Source: an uncultured bacterium
Lineage (GTDB): Bacteria; Patescibacteriota; CALEFQ01
NCBI GenBank assembly: GCA_937877125.1
Contig: CALEFQ010000007.1
Coordinates: forward strand, 1 to 14,213
Direction: 5' to 3'
DNA: 14,213 nt
Both the position numbers and the translations under genes were made by a program. This document shows positions 5,876 to 12,121 of the stretch, piece by piece (the stretch's first letter is position 1; each line of letters starts with the position of its first letter). The notes beneath the pieces are model-generated. The model had not been told where the DNA came from. It saw nothing but the letters and a program-made list of their open reading frames with translations, and made no database searches.

Positions 5876-8692
5876 ATGGCCAAACGGAAAAAAATTCTAA
5901 TGATCGTGGACGGCCACGCCCTGATTCACCGCGCTTGGCACGCTCTGCCGCCGACGCTGCGCACGAAAGACGGCGAGTTAGTCAACGCGGTTTACGGTTT
6001 TACCATGATTTTGCTGAAAGCGCTGTCCAAAATCAGCCCCGAGTACGCGGCGGTGACTTTTGATTTACCCGGCGGGACCTGGCGCGACAAAATTTTCAAA
6101 GAATACAAGGCCCAGCGAGTTAAACCGCCCGAGGAAATGTACCGGCAGATTCCGCGGGTTAAAGAGGTGGTGCGCGCGCTCAATATCCCTATTTATGAAA
6201 AAACTGGCTACGAAGCCGATGACGTGTTGGCCACCTTGAGCGACCAGCATGAAAAATATGACAAAAACGCGGCCACGGTAATTGTCACTGGCGATATGGA
6301 CACGCTCCAGCTGGTTGACCGCCAGACTTCTGTTTTTACTTTGCGGAAAGGCATGTCGGATACGGTGCTCTACGATATTGCCGGCGTCCAAGAGCGCTAC
6401 GGCCTCAAGCCGGCGCAATTGGTTGATTTCAAGGCGCTGGCCGGGGACGCGTCCGACAATATTCCGGGCGTCAAAGGGATTGGCCCGAAGACCGCGACGG
6501 AGCTGTTACAAAAATACGGGACGTTGGAGAATATTTACAAAAACGTAACAGGTAACAGGGAGCAGGTAACAAAAAGGGTTAAGGAAAAACTATTAAAATA
6601 TGAAGCGGAGGCGTGGCAGAGTCAGAAGCTGGCGCGGGTGGTACGGGAGGTGCCGGCGATTAGGCTTAATTTAGATGATTGCTATCTGCGCCGTTATGAC
6701 CGGTCAAAAGTCGTGGCCTTGTTCCAGGAACTGCAGTTTCAAAGCTTGCTCAAAAGCCTGCCGCCGGCCATGGTCGAGGCGGCCGCGGCCTCTGATCACA
6801 AAACAGCCGCGGCAGAGACAGGGGCTTTGCCCGCCGGGAAACAGCCGAAAGTCAAGCGGCAATGTTTCCTAATTGACGACCGGCAAAAATTCGATCGGTT
6901 TTTAGCGGAGGTAAAAAAACAAAAATATTTTGTTTTTGACGTGGAAACCAGCCGGCTGGATTCCATGACTGGCAAGCTGTGCGGTATTTCTTTTTGCTGG
7001 CAAGCGGGCCGGGCCTACTATGTCGTGCCGTTCGCGGATCGGGTGTTAGCCGAATTAAAACCGATTTTTTCCGAGGCGCGGATCGCCAAAGGCGGTCACA
7101 ACGCCAAGTATGATATTTCCGTCCTGGCCGGCGCCGGTATCGAGGTGCGCGGCCTGGCCGAAGACTCCATGATCATTTCTTATTTATTGGATCCCGGGAC
7201 CCGCGCCCACAATCTTAATCAGCTGGCTTTCGCCGAGCTGGGGGAGGAGATGACGCCGATTGAAGATTTGATCGGTTCCGGCAAGGACCAGCTGACCTTT
7301 GACCAGATTCCGCCGGCGCGGGCGGCCGACTATTCCGGCGCCGATGCCGAAGTGACTTTTCGCCTGATCCAGGTGCTGAAAAAAAAGCTAACCGCCCTGG
7401 CCGAGAGTCAGCGGCAAGCTCGCCCCTTTTGCTCTTATTATTTGGCGGATAAAAAACTTTGGAACGTGGCTGATCTTTATCGGCGCGTTGAATTGCCGCT
7501 GGTTGATATTCTGGCGGAAATGGAGCGGGCCGGCGTCCGAATCGATAGCCAGATTTTGCGTCGGACCAGCCGTGATTTCGCCGAGCGAATTTCCGCCGCC
7601 GAAAAAACTATCTATCGACTGGCCGGCCAAGAGTTTAATATCAGTTCGCCCGCGCAACTCCGCGAAATTATTTTTGAAAAGCTTAATCTGGGGACGGCCG
7701 ACATCAAAAAAACCAAAACGGGATATTCCACGGCCGCTTCGGAACTGGAAAAATTACGGAGCCGTCACAATATTGTCGACGAAATTTTCATTTACCGGGA
7801 ATTGTCCAAACTCAAGAATACTTATCTGGACGCCTTGCCGAAACTGGTTAATAGCCAGACCGGGCGCTTGCACACCAGTTTCAATCAGACGGTGACTGCC
7901 ACCGGACGCCTGTCTTCCTCCAATCCCAACCTACAAAACATCCCGATTAAGTCTGAGGAAGGCCAAAAAATCCGCCGTGCTTTCATCGCCGCGCCGGGAT
8001 ACCGGCTGGTTTCGCTTGATTATTCCCAGATTGATCTTCGGGTGCTGGCTCATTTCAGCCGCGACCCGGGCCTGATTGATTCGTTCCGAAAGGGAGAAGA
8101 TATCCACTCGGCGGTGGCCGCCCGGATTTTCAGCAAGCCGCTGGATCAGGTTCAAAAAAACGATCGGCGGATTGCCAAGATAGTTAATTTTGGTATTGTA
8201 TACGGAATGAGCGCTTTCGGTTTGTCCCAAACCCTGAAAGTGGAGCGGAGCCAAGCCAAAGAGTATATCGAGCGTTATTTTGACAAACATCCGCTAGTCC
8301 AGCAGTATATGAAGGAAATGACCGCTTTCGCCAAGCAGCACGGGTATGTTGAGACCTTGTTTGGCCGGCGGCGTAATTTGCCGGAAATAAACTCTTCGCA
8401 GTTTGCCGTGCGGGGTAGCGCCGAGCGGATGGCCATTAATATGCCGATCCAGGGCACCGCTTCAGACATCGTCAAACTGGCCATGATCGCGGTGGATCAG
8501 GAACTGGAAACTTACGGCGCGTCCGCCCGGCAGTTGTTGCAAGTTCATGACGAATTATTACTGGAAGTGAAAGATGATAAAGTGAGCGCCGTGGTCAAAA
8601 AATGCACGATGGCCATGGAAAACGCGGTGAAACTATCCGTGCCGCTGGTTGTTAACGCCGAGGTTGGGGATAATTGGGGAGAAATGAAATAA
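5876..8692 (+). CDS. polA: DNA polymerase I, full length with 5' nuclease and proofreading domains
   Basis: This is a 938-aa protein close to the E. coli length (928). Residues 1-295 are the 5' flap nuclease, with VDGHALIHRAWHALP at 11-25, EADDVLATLS at 113-122, TGDMDTLQLVD at 138-148 and the H3TH GDASDNIPGVKGIGPKTA at 190-207. A low-complexity linker covers about 298-328. The 3'-5' exonuclease (about 329-505) keeps all four metal/catalytic residues: D355 and E357 (FDVET), D413 (NAKYD), and Y486 with D490 (YSGAD). The polymerase domain has motif A around D715 (DYSQIDLR), motif B with R764, K768, F772 and Y776, and motif C HDE at 891-893. It fills gaps in repair and removes Okazaki primers. 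One oddity is D720, which replaces the near-universal Glu of motif A (E. coli E710, the ribose steric gate). The ATG at 5876 has no SD and sits at the predicted transcription start. Confidence 0.98.
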   Translation: MAKRKKILMIVDGHALIHRAWHALPPTLRTKDGELVNAVYGFTMILLKALSKISPEYAAVTFDLPGGTWRDKIFKEYKAQRVKPPEEMYRQIPRVKEVVRALNIPIYEKTGYEADDVLATLSDQHEKYDKNAATVIVTGDMDTLQLVDRQTSVFTLRKGMSDTVLYDIAGVQERYGLKPAQLVDFKALAGDASDNIPGVKGIGPKTATELLQKYGTLENIYKNVTGNREQVTKRVKEKLLKYEAEAWQSQKLARVVREVPAIRLNLDDCYLRRYDRSKVVALFQELQFQSLLKSLPPAMVEAAAASDHKTAAAETGALPAGKQPKVKRQCFLIDDRQKFDRFLAEVKKQKYFVFDVETSRLDSMTGKLCGISFCWQAGRAYYVVPFADRVLAELKPIFSEARIAKGGHNAKYDISVLAGAGIEVRGLAEDSMIISYLLDPGTRAHNLNQLAFAELGEEMTPIEDLIGSGKDQLTFDQIPPARAADYSGADAEVTFRLIQVLKKKLTALAESQRQARPFCSYYLADKKLWNVADLYRRVELPLVDILAEMERAGVRIDSQILRRTSRDFAERISAAEKTIYRLAGQEFNISSPAQLREIIFEKLNLGTADIKKTKTGYSTAASELEKLRSRHNIVDEIFIYRELSKLKNTYLDALPKLVNSQTGRLHTSFNQTVTATGRLSSSNPNLQNIPIKSEEGQKIRRAFIAAPGYRLVSLDYSQIDLRVLAHFSRDPGLIDSFRKGEDIHSAVAARIFSKPLDQVQKNDRRIAKIVNFGIVYGMSAFGLSQTLKVERSQAKEYIERYFDKHPLVQQYMKEMTAFAKQHGYVETLFGRRRNLPEINSSQFAVRGSAERMAINMPIQGTASDIVKLAMIAVDQELETYGASARQLLQVHDELLLEVKDDKVSAVVKKCTMAMENAVKLSVPLVVNAEVGDNWGEMK

Positions 8693-8828
8693 GATATTAA
8701 GAAGTTAAGAGTATTAAGATAATCAGATTTTTCATTGAAGGCGAATTTGTCCCGAGCGAAAGATTTAAGATTCGGTAATAGCGGCCGAAAAGGGGAATAA
8801 AAATCTATAGTTGGAGACACTTTAGGAT
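8693..8828 (+). other. Spacer after polA: TTAAGA-word-rich, no clear terminator
   Basis: The first 40 nt repeat ATTAAG/TTAAGA-type words, and AAGATTTAAGA occurs at 8760-8770; the same word is found twice in the rpsT leader. A 5-bp hairpin (8771-8775 with 8785-8789) lacks a T-run, so I see no convincing polA terminator. TATAGT (8806-8811) is a possible -10 for the next gene, but no good -35 lies at the right distance. Confidence 0.4.
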
Positions 8829-8836
8829 AAAGGAGG
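8829..8836 (+). promoter_or_regulatory. Ribosome binding site AAAGGAGG of the 103-aa gene
   Basis: A near-perfect SD 5 nt before the ATG at 8842. It is the best evidence that this unrecognised small ORF is really translated. Confidence 0.85.
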
Positions 8837-8841
8837 TTGTT

Positions 8842-9153
8842 ATGGTGTCGATAAAAGTAACTCACAATCAAGCGCAAGCGGTTTTGCCGCTCTGGGATCG
8901 TGGAGCGGTGAACACCTATTTTTTGTCAGTTAACCAGTCGTTATCACGGCCACAGTTGAAGAATAGTTTTCGTCAATTATTTGTATCTCATGGCGGCGGA
9001 AAACTGATATTTCCTGACCAGGAGCCAGTCGACATACTAGTGCTTGATTGTATTCAGATTTTTTCTGATTCAGGATTTGAACTGCAGGCCGATACGGTCA
9101 TACCATTACATTGTGTTGAGTTTGTTTTAAATTCTGTCTGTCTGAATTCTTAG
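8842..9153 (+). CDS. Hypothetical protein, 103 aa
   Basis: I do not recognise this protein. It is small and soluble, with no signal peptide or membrane helix. It starts MVSIKVTHNQAQ, has a mixed beta/helix pattern (for example PVDILVLDCIQIF and TVIPLHCVEFVLN), and carries three Cys in its second half (near residues 70, 92 and 100) without a CxxC pair. Support for it being real: a strong AAAGGAGG 5 nt before the ATG, no competing ORF of similar quality, and a 14-bp terminator right after the stop. Its base composition is more AT-rich and its codons more mixed than those of polA and holA around it, which could mean recent acquisition or a fast-evolving orphan. It appears to be a single-gene transcription unit. 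No function can be assigned. Confidence 0.7.
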   Translation: MVSIKVTHNQAQAVLPLWDRGAVNTYFLSVNQSLSRPQLKNSFRQLFVSHGGGKLIFPDQEPVDILVLDCIQIFSDSGFELQADTVIPLHCVEFVLNSVCLNS

Positions 9154-9158
9154 TCTTA

Positions 9159-9200
9159 TTCTTTGGCGCGAGACGTCTCCCTCGCGCCAAAGAAGCTTTT
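9159..9200 (+). terminator. Terminator after the 103-aa gene
   Basis: A perfect 14-bp inverted repeat (9159-9172 with 9181-9194, GC-rich core GGCGCGAG) with an 8-nt loop follows the stop codon by 5 nt. The T-run after it is short (TTTT, 9197-9200), so termination may be partial. Confidence 0.75.
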
Positions 9201-9277
9201 CTGGCCCGGGCCGGAGCCGGCTAAATTTTTGAAGCAGGTAAATTTTTCGATACGAGCTGGTTCGCGAAACCATAACC

Positions 9278-9284
9278 AAGGAGG
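9278..9284 (+). promoter_or_regulatory. Ribosome binding site AAGGAGG of the cupin gene, selecting ATG 9290
   Basis: AAGGAGG lies 5 nt before ATG 9290 but only 2 nt before the in-frame GTG at 9287, so the ATG is the likely start. I saw no convincing promoter between the preceding terminator and this site. A 5-bp hairpin (9258-9262 with 9268-9272) lies just upstream. Confidence 0.85.
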
Positions 9285-9289
9285 GTGTG

Positions 9290-9685
9290 ATGGAAAAAAT
9301 CAAAACGGCATTGCAGATTTTGTCGCAAATTGGGATATTGGGATCCGAAAAGAAACCTTGGGGCAGCTGGATCCGCTATGAAGATCCCGTGTGCTTCAAA
9401 ACCTTGCGAGTTGAGGCGGGCGGGGAGCTTAGTTTACAGCGGCATCAGCACCGCGCCGAACTCTGGGTCATCTTGGAGGGTTTGCCGCTAGTGACGGTTG
9501 GCCCGCAAGCCAGACGGCTGGTTCCCGGGGATACGGTCTGGATCGGCATCGGAGAGATTCATCGTCTGCTGGCGATTGATGGCCCGGCGCTGGTCCTGGA
9601 ATTGCAGTTCGGCTTGTACGACGAAGCCGATATTGAGCGGCTCGCCGATCGTTACGGTCGGTCGCCGACATTAGACACCACATGA
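9290..9685 (+). CDS. Stand-alone cupin, mannose-6-phosphate isomerase type II (C-terminal domain family)
   Basis: This 131-aa single-domain cupin matches the isomerase module found at the C-terminus of bifunctional ManC/AlgA proteins. It shows KPWGSW near residue 22, then GGELSLQRHQHRAELWVILEG (cupin motif 1, metal ligands His, His and Glu), GDTVWIGIGEIHRL (motif 2, with the fourth ligand His) and the family-specific ending YDEADIERLADRYGRS. The nucleotidyltransferase half is absent. Family members interconvert mannose-6-phosphate and fructose-6-phosphate, feeding GDP-mannose synthesis. In motif 2 the usual 'IPAG' is 'IGIG', so the conserved Pro is lost. Its stop codon overlaps the start of holA (ATGA, 9682-9685), so the two are co-transcribed and probably translationally coupled despite unrelated roles. 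Activity on mannose-6-phosphate is inferred from the family only. Confidence 0.85.
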   Translation: MEKIKTALQILSQIGILGSEKKPWGSWIRYEDPVCFKTLRVEAGGELSLQRHQHRAELWVILEGLPLVTVGPQARRLVPGDTVWIGIGEIHRLLAIDGPALVLELQFGLYDEADIERLADRYGRSPTLDTT

Positions 9686-10635
9686 TTCTATTTTTGTTTG
9701 GCGCGGACGCCTTTCGTTCGCGCCAAAAACTTAACGAAATTATCGCCAAGTTTAAGCGCACTGATAAAAGCGGCCTGAACTTGGAAACTTTAGATATGAG
9801 CGAAAAAGAGGCGCCGGATTTTTTCCGGGTGATCGGGGCAATTCCTTTTTTGGCACCGACGCGGCTGGTGATCGTCAAAAATCTCTTGGCGGACAGCGAA
9901 GCCAAAACCCAGGAATTAATCAGCGCGGCGCTGCAGCAAAAAAAAGTTCCGGCCACGACGACAGTCGTCTTTTTCGAATATCAGCCGATCGATAAGCGGC
10001 TGAAAGCTTTTCGGGAACTGAAAAAATTGGCGACGTCCCAGGAATTCACTCCCTTGTCGGAGTATGAGCTGGCCGGCTGGATCAAGGCGGAAGTGAAAAA
10101 GCGGGGCGGAAAAATCGAGGCCGGGGCGGCCGACAAACTAAGCGCTTTCACGGGAAATGACCTCTGGCGCGTCAGTTCGGAACTGGACAAGCTGCTGGCG
10201 TATTGCCGCGGCCGAGCCATAGCCGTCGGCGACGTGGCCGAACTGGTTCGGGCGAACTTGGATGAAAATATTTTCCATTTAGTTGACGCGATCGGCCAGA
10301 ACGACAGCCGGCAGGCGCTCAAACTCTTGCATGAAAATTTAGCTCTGGGAAAAAATGAGCAATATTTGTTGTCGATGATCGCTTTTCAGTTCAAAAACCT
10401 GGCACAAGTAGTGCCGTTCCGGGGAAAAAACATGTCGCCGGACGAGCTGAAGCGCGAATTAGGGATGCATCCGTTCGTGATCCGTAAAACTATGGACCAG
10501 GCGCGACATTTCACTATGGCCAAAGTCGAACAAATATACGACAAATTGGTCAAAACCGACTTGGCCATGAAAACCGGCCAGATTGATCCGCGCACGGCGC
10601 TGGATTTGCTGGTGGTCGGTTTGAGCGGCCGGTAA
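9682..10635 (+). CDS. holA: DNA polymerase III, delta subunit
   Basis: This 317-aa protein has the usual length for the clamp-loader delta subunit, which opens the beta sliding clamp. The N-terminus MILFLFGADAFRSRQKLNEII matches the family's 'FLxGEDxFLIRxxL' start. PFLAPTRLVIVKNL (about 54-67) matches the conserved 'PFFxxRRLVVVKN' block. LSAFTGNDLWRVSSELDKLLAY (about 154-175) matches the 'GNDLRxLxNELEKL' block. The C-terminal helical collar contains FHLVDAIGQNDSRQALKLL and ends with DLAMKTGQIDPRTALDLLV, typical of the family. The ATG overlaps the cupin stop, and there is no independent SD. The gene converges on rpsT across a shared terminator; holA next to an oppositely oriented rpsT is, from memory, also seen in Bacillus-type genomes. 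Confidence 0.93.
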   Translation: MILFLFGADAFRSRQKLNEIIAKFKRTDKSGLNLETLDMSEKEAPDFFRVIGAIPFLAPTRLVIVKNLLADSEAKTQELISAALQQKKVPATTTVVFFEYQPIDKRLKAFRELKKLATSQEFTPLSEYELAGWIKAEVKKRGGKIEAGAADKLSAFTGNDLWRVSSELDKLLAYCRGRAIAVGDVAELVRANLDENIFHLVDAIGQNDSRQALKLLHENLALGKNEQYLLSMIAFQFKNLAQVVPFRGKNMSPDELKRELGMHPFVIRKTMDQARHFTMAKVEQIYDKLVKTDLAMKTGQIDPRTALDLLVVGLSGR

Positions 10636-10660
10636 CATTGGCAAGCCGAGTCAGCATCAA

Positions 10661-10686
10661 AAAACGACGGTTTCGGCCGTCGTTTT
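10661..10686. terminator. Bidirectional terminator between holA and rpsT
   Basis: A perfect 10-bp stem (10661-10670 with 10677-10686) with loop TTTCGG. Both ends carry A/T tracts: TTTT on the + strand and TTTTTT on the minus strand. It therefore serves both convergent genes. Confidence 0.9.
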
Positions 10687-10700
10687 GTCTTTGGGGCGCT

Positions 10701-10970
10701 TTATTTTTTGGCGATTTTTTTCAGAGCGAGGTGCAGGCGATGCTTGAGCCGAGCCGCTTTGTTCCGGTGGATGACCTTTTTCTGGGCGGCTTTGTCCAGT
10801 CCTTGCGCGGCCTTGGCGATCGCGGCTGTGGCTTTTTTGGCGTCGCTGGCGGTGATGGCTTTGCGGGCGTCTTTGACCAGCTTCTTTATTTGATTCTTGA
10901 CGCGTAAATTATAGGCGGTGCGGCGCGCCGTCTTGCGGACAAATTTACGGGGAGATTTCTTGATGGGCAT
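10701..10970 (-). CDS. rpsT: 30S ribosomal protein S20
   Basis: This 89-aa, highly basic helical protein matches bS20: N-terminus MPIKKSPRKFVRKTARRTAYNLRVKNQIKK, an Ala/Lys-rich middle, and the conserved IHRNKAARLKHRL (about 67-79). S20 binds 16S rRNA early in 30S assembly. The start ATG has no SD. The leader of about 40 nt is made largely of a duplicated 12-nt word (10977-10988 and 10998-11009). In E. coli S20 represses its own translation; whether this leader does so is unknown. Confidence 0.96.
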   Translation of the reverse strand: MPIKKSPRKFVRKTARRTAYNLRVKNQIKKLVKDARKAITASDAKKATAAIAKAAQGLDKAAQKKVIHRNKAARLKHRLHLALKKIAKK

Positions 10971-10976
10971 ACTTGA

Positions 10977-11009
10977 TAAGATTTAAGATCTAAGAAATAA
11001 GATTTAAGA
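10977..11009. repeat. Duplicated 12-nt word in the rpsT leader
   Basis: TAAGATTTAAGA occurs at 10977-10988 and again exactly at 10998-11009 (period 21). An 11-nt version is at 8760-8770 downstream of polA. The two copies fill most of the predicted rpsT 5' untranslated region. Confidence 0.8.
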
Positions 11010-11017
11010 CTGTTTAG

Positions 11018-11045
11018 AGTGTAGCATAAATAAAGGAAACGTCAA
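11018..11045 (-). promoter_or_regulatory. rpsT promoter
   Basis: On the minus strand, TTGACG (11040-11045), a 16-nt spacer and TACACT (11018-11023) preceded by an extended TG (TGCTACACT). The start is predicted near 11010-11011, about 40 nt before the ATG. Confidence 0.78.
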
Positions 11046-11069
11046 TAAGCAGGAAGACAGTAGTAAGCT

Positions 11070-11198
11070 AATAACCAATCATGAATAACCAATATCCAAT
11101 AAAATTAAATTCTAAATTAATAAATGTTTGCAATTAGTGCTTGCTTGCGCAAGCAAGCTTGGATTTCATTTGATATTGGTTATTGGTGATTGGTTATT
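11070..11198. repeat. 129-bp inverted-repeat (MITE-like) structure at the 3' end of truB
   Basis: A 27-nt left arm (11070-11096) is the reverse complement of the right arm (11172-11198) at 25 of 27 positions. Each arm is itself two copies of a word like AATAACCAAT. The AT-rich interior holds a perfect 20-bp palindrome at 11139-11158. No target-site duplication is obvious. The right arm lies inside the truB reading frame and encodes its last residues. Confidence 0.85.
11139..11158. repeat. Perfect 20-bp palindrome inside the inverted repeat
   Basis: GCTTGCTT GCGC AAGCAAGC is fully self-complementary and lies just past the truB stop. It could fold as an 8-bp hairpin in truB mRNA, but no T-run follows on either strand, so it is not a standard terminator. 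Confidence 0.85.
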
Positions 11199-12071
11199 TT
11201 GCTCCGCGATCACCTTGGTTGGCCTGATATAGCCTTCTTCATTATCGTATTCGCCGATGGCTATCAATTCTTTCTGCGGCGACATGATGGCGATGGGGCC
11301 GGCGGCAAAACCTTTCGACGGCTTGATTTTCAGCCCGCGCTTTATCCGGTCGGCGCCGTCGGCGGTGGTCTCGTAGCTCGGGAAATGAGCGATCCCGACG
11401 GTCGGGGGCAGCAAATGCTGAGGCCAGTTTTTATCGGTCAGATCGGCCAGGTCAATTGAGTCTTTGATGGAAAAAGAGCCGGCCTGGGTGCGGTGCAGAG
11501 CCGCTAGATAGGCGCCGGTCTTTAGGCGCGCGCCGATATCGTGCGCTAAGGCCCGGATATAAGTGCCGGCGGAGCAATGAACATTAATCGTCACCAGGGG
11601 CGAGCGATATTCGATTAGCTTAATGGAATGAATCGTAATTCGCCGCGGCGCCAAATCGACTTCTTCCCCGGCGCGAGCCAATTTGTAAGCCGGCGTGCCG
11701 TGGACTTTGATCGCGGAAAATTTCGGGGGTTGCTGGATGATTTCCCCGGTGAATTGCTGAAGCAGGGAAGTGATTTGGGCGCCGCTCGGGACGGGAACGG
11801 GCGGGGGAGTTTCGGTGATTTGTCCGGTGCCGTCATAGGTGTCGCTGGTGGCGCCCAAGCAGATGACCGCTTCATATTCTTTATCGTCCTTGCGTAAAAA
11901 TTCCACCAGCTTGGTGGCTTTGCCGATGGCCATGACCAAAACCCCGGTAGCGAAAGGATCCAGCGTGCCGGCGTGGCCGACGCGGTGCGTGCCGGTGATT
12001 TTTTTCACTTTTTCCGCCGCGCCGTGCGAAGTAATGCCGGCGGGCTTGTTGAGATTGATAAAGCCGAGCAT
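11166..12071 (-). CDS. truB: tRNA pseudouridine(55) synthase
   Basis: This 301-aa TruB makes pseudouridine at position 55 of the T-loop in tRNAs. The N-terminal block GFINLNKPAGITSH is followed by GHAGTLDPFATGVL with the catalytic Asp at residue 38, then LGATSDTYDGTG (72-83), PPKFSAIKVHGTPAYKLAR (115-133) and CSAGTYIRALAHDIG (166-180). A PUA-like C-terminus ends at IRPTKVI (282-288), where TruB proteins normally stop. About 13 further residues (AEQNNQSPITNIK) follow, the last ten or so encoded by the right arm of the 129-bp inverted repeat. The ATG has no SD and sits 50 nt downstream of uvrB on the same strand, with a GTCTTT/AAAGAC word array between them, so the two may be co-transcribed. 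A weak -10 TCTAAT lies 5 nt before the ATG, without a good -35. Confidence 0.96.
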   Translation of the reverse strand: MLGFINLNKPAGITSHGAAEKVKKITGTHRVGHAGTLDPFATGVLVMAIGKATKLVEFLRKDDKEYEAVICLGATSDTYDGTGQITETPPPVPVPSGAQITSLLQQFTGEIIQQPPKFSAIKVHGTPAYKLARAGEEVDLAPRRITIHSIKLIEYRSPLVTINVHCSAGTYIRALAHDIGARLKTGAYLAALHRTQAGSFSIKDSIDLADLTDKNWPQHLLPPTVGIAHFPSYETTADGADRIKRGLKIKPSKGFAAGPIAIMSPQKELIAIGEYDNEEGYIRPTKVIAEQNNQSPITNIK

Positions 12072-12082
12072 GTGATATTAGA

Positions 12083-12118
12083 GTCTTTAGTCTTTGTCTT
12101 TGGCTAAAGACCAAAGAC
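12083..12118 (-). repeat. GTCTTT/AAAGAC word array between uvrB and truB, pseudoknot-compatible
   Basis: Three GTCTTT copies (12083, 12090, 12096) face two AAAGAC copies (12106, 12113). Two 8-bp pairings are possible: 12096-12103 with 12111-12118, and 12083-12090 with 12104-12111. In order they interleave like an H-type pseudoknot and share one base (12111). In the minus-strand transcript the array ends 11 nt before the truB ATG. No T-run follows, so it is not a canonical uvrB terminator. Confidence 0.6.
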
Positions 12119-12121
12119 GGT

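Noticed and set aside
8693..8841. Possible small RNA or tRNA after polA
   Set aside because: No cloverleaf, T-loop motif or strong terminator was found; the stretch is low-complexity.
9287..9289. GTG as the cupin start
   Set aside because: It is only 2 nt from the AAGGAGG; the adjacent ATG at 9290 has proper 5-nt spacing.
9697..9727. 9-bp inverted repeat TTTGGCGCG...CGCGCCAAA at the start of holA
   Set aside because: It lies within conserved holA codons. Its likeness to the 9159-9194 terminator stem is probably chance, though it could fold in the mRNA.
10971..11198. Possible CRISPR array in the repeat-rich spacer
   Set aside because: The repeats are short words without regular spacers of similar length, and no cas genes are present.
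12096..12121. Hairpin after uvrB as a rho-independent terminator
   Set aside because: No T-run follows on the minus strand; the bases after it are AAAGAC words. It more likely lies inside a uvrB-truB transcript.
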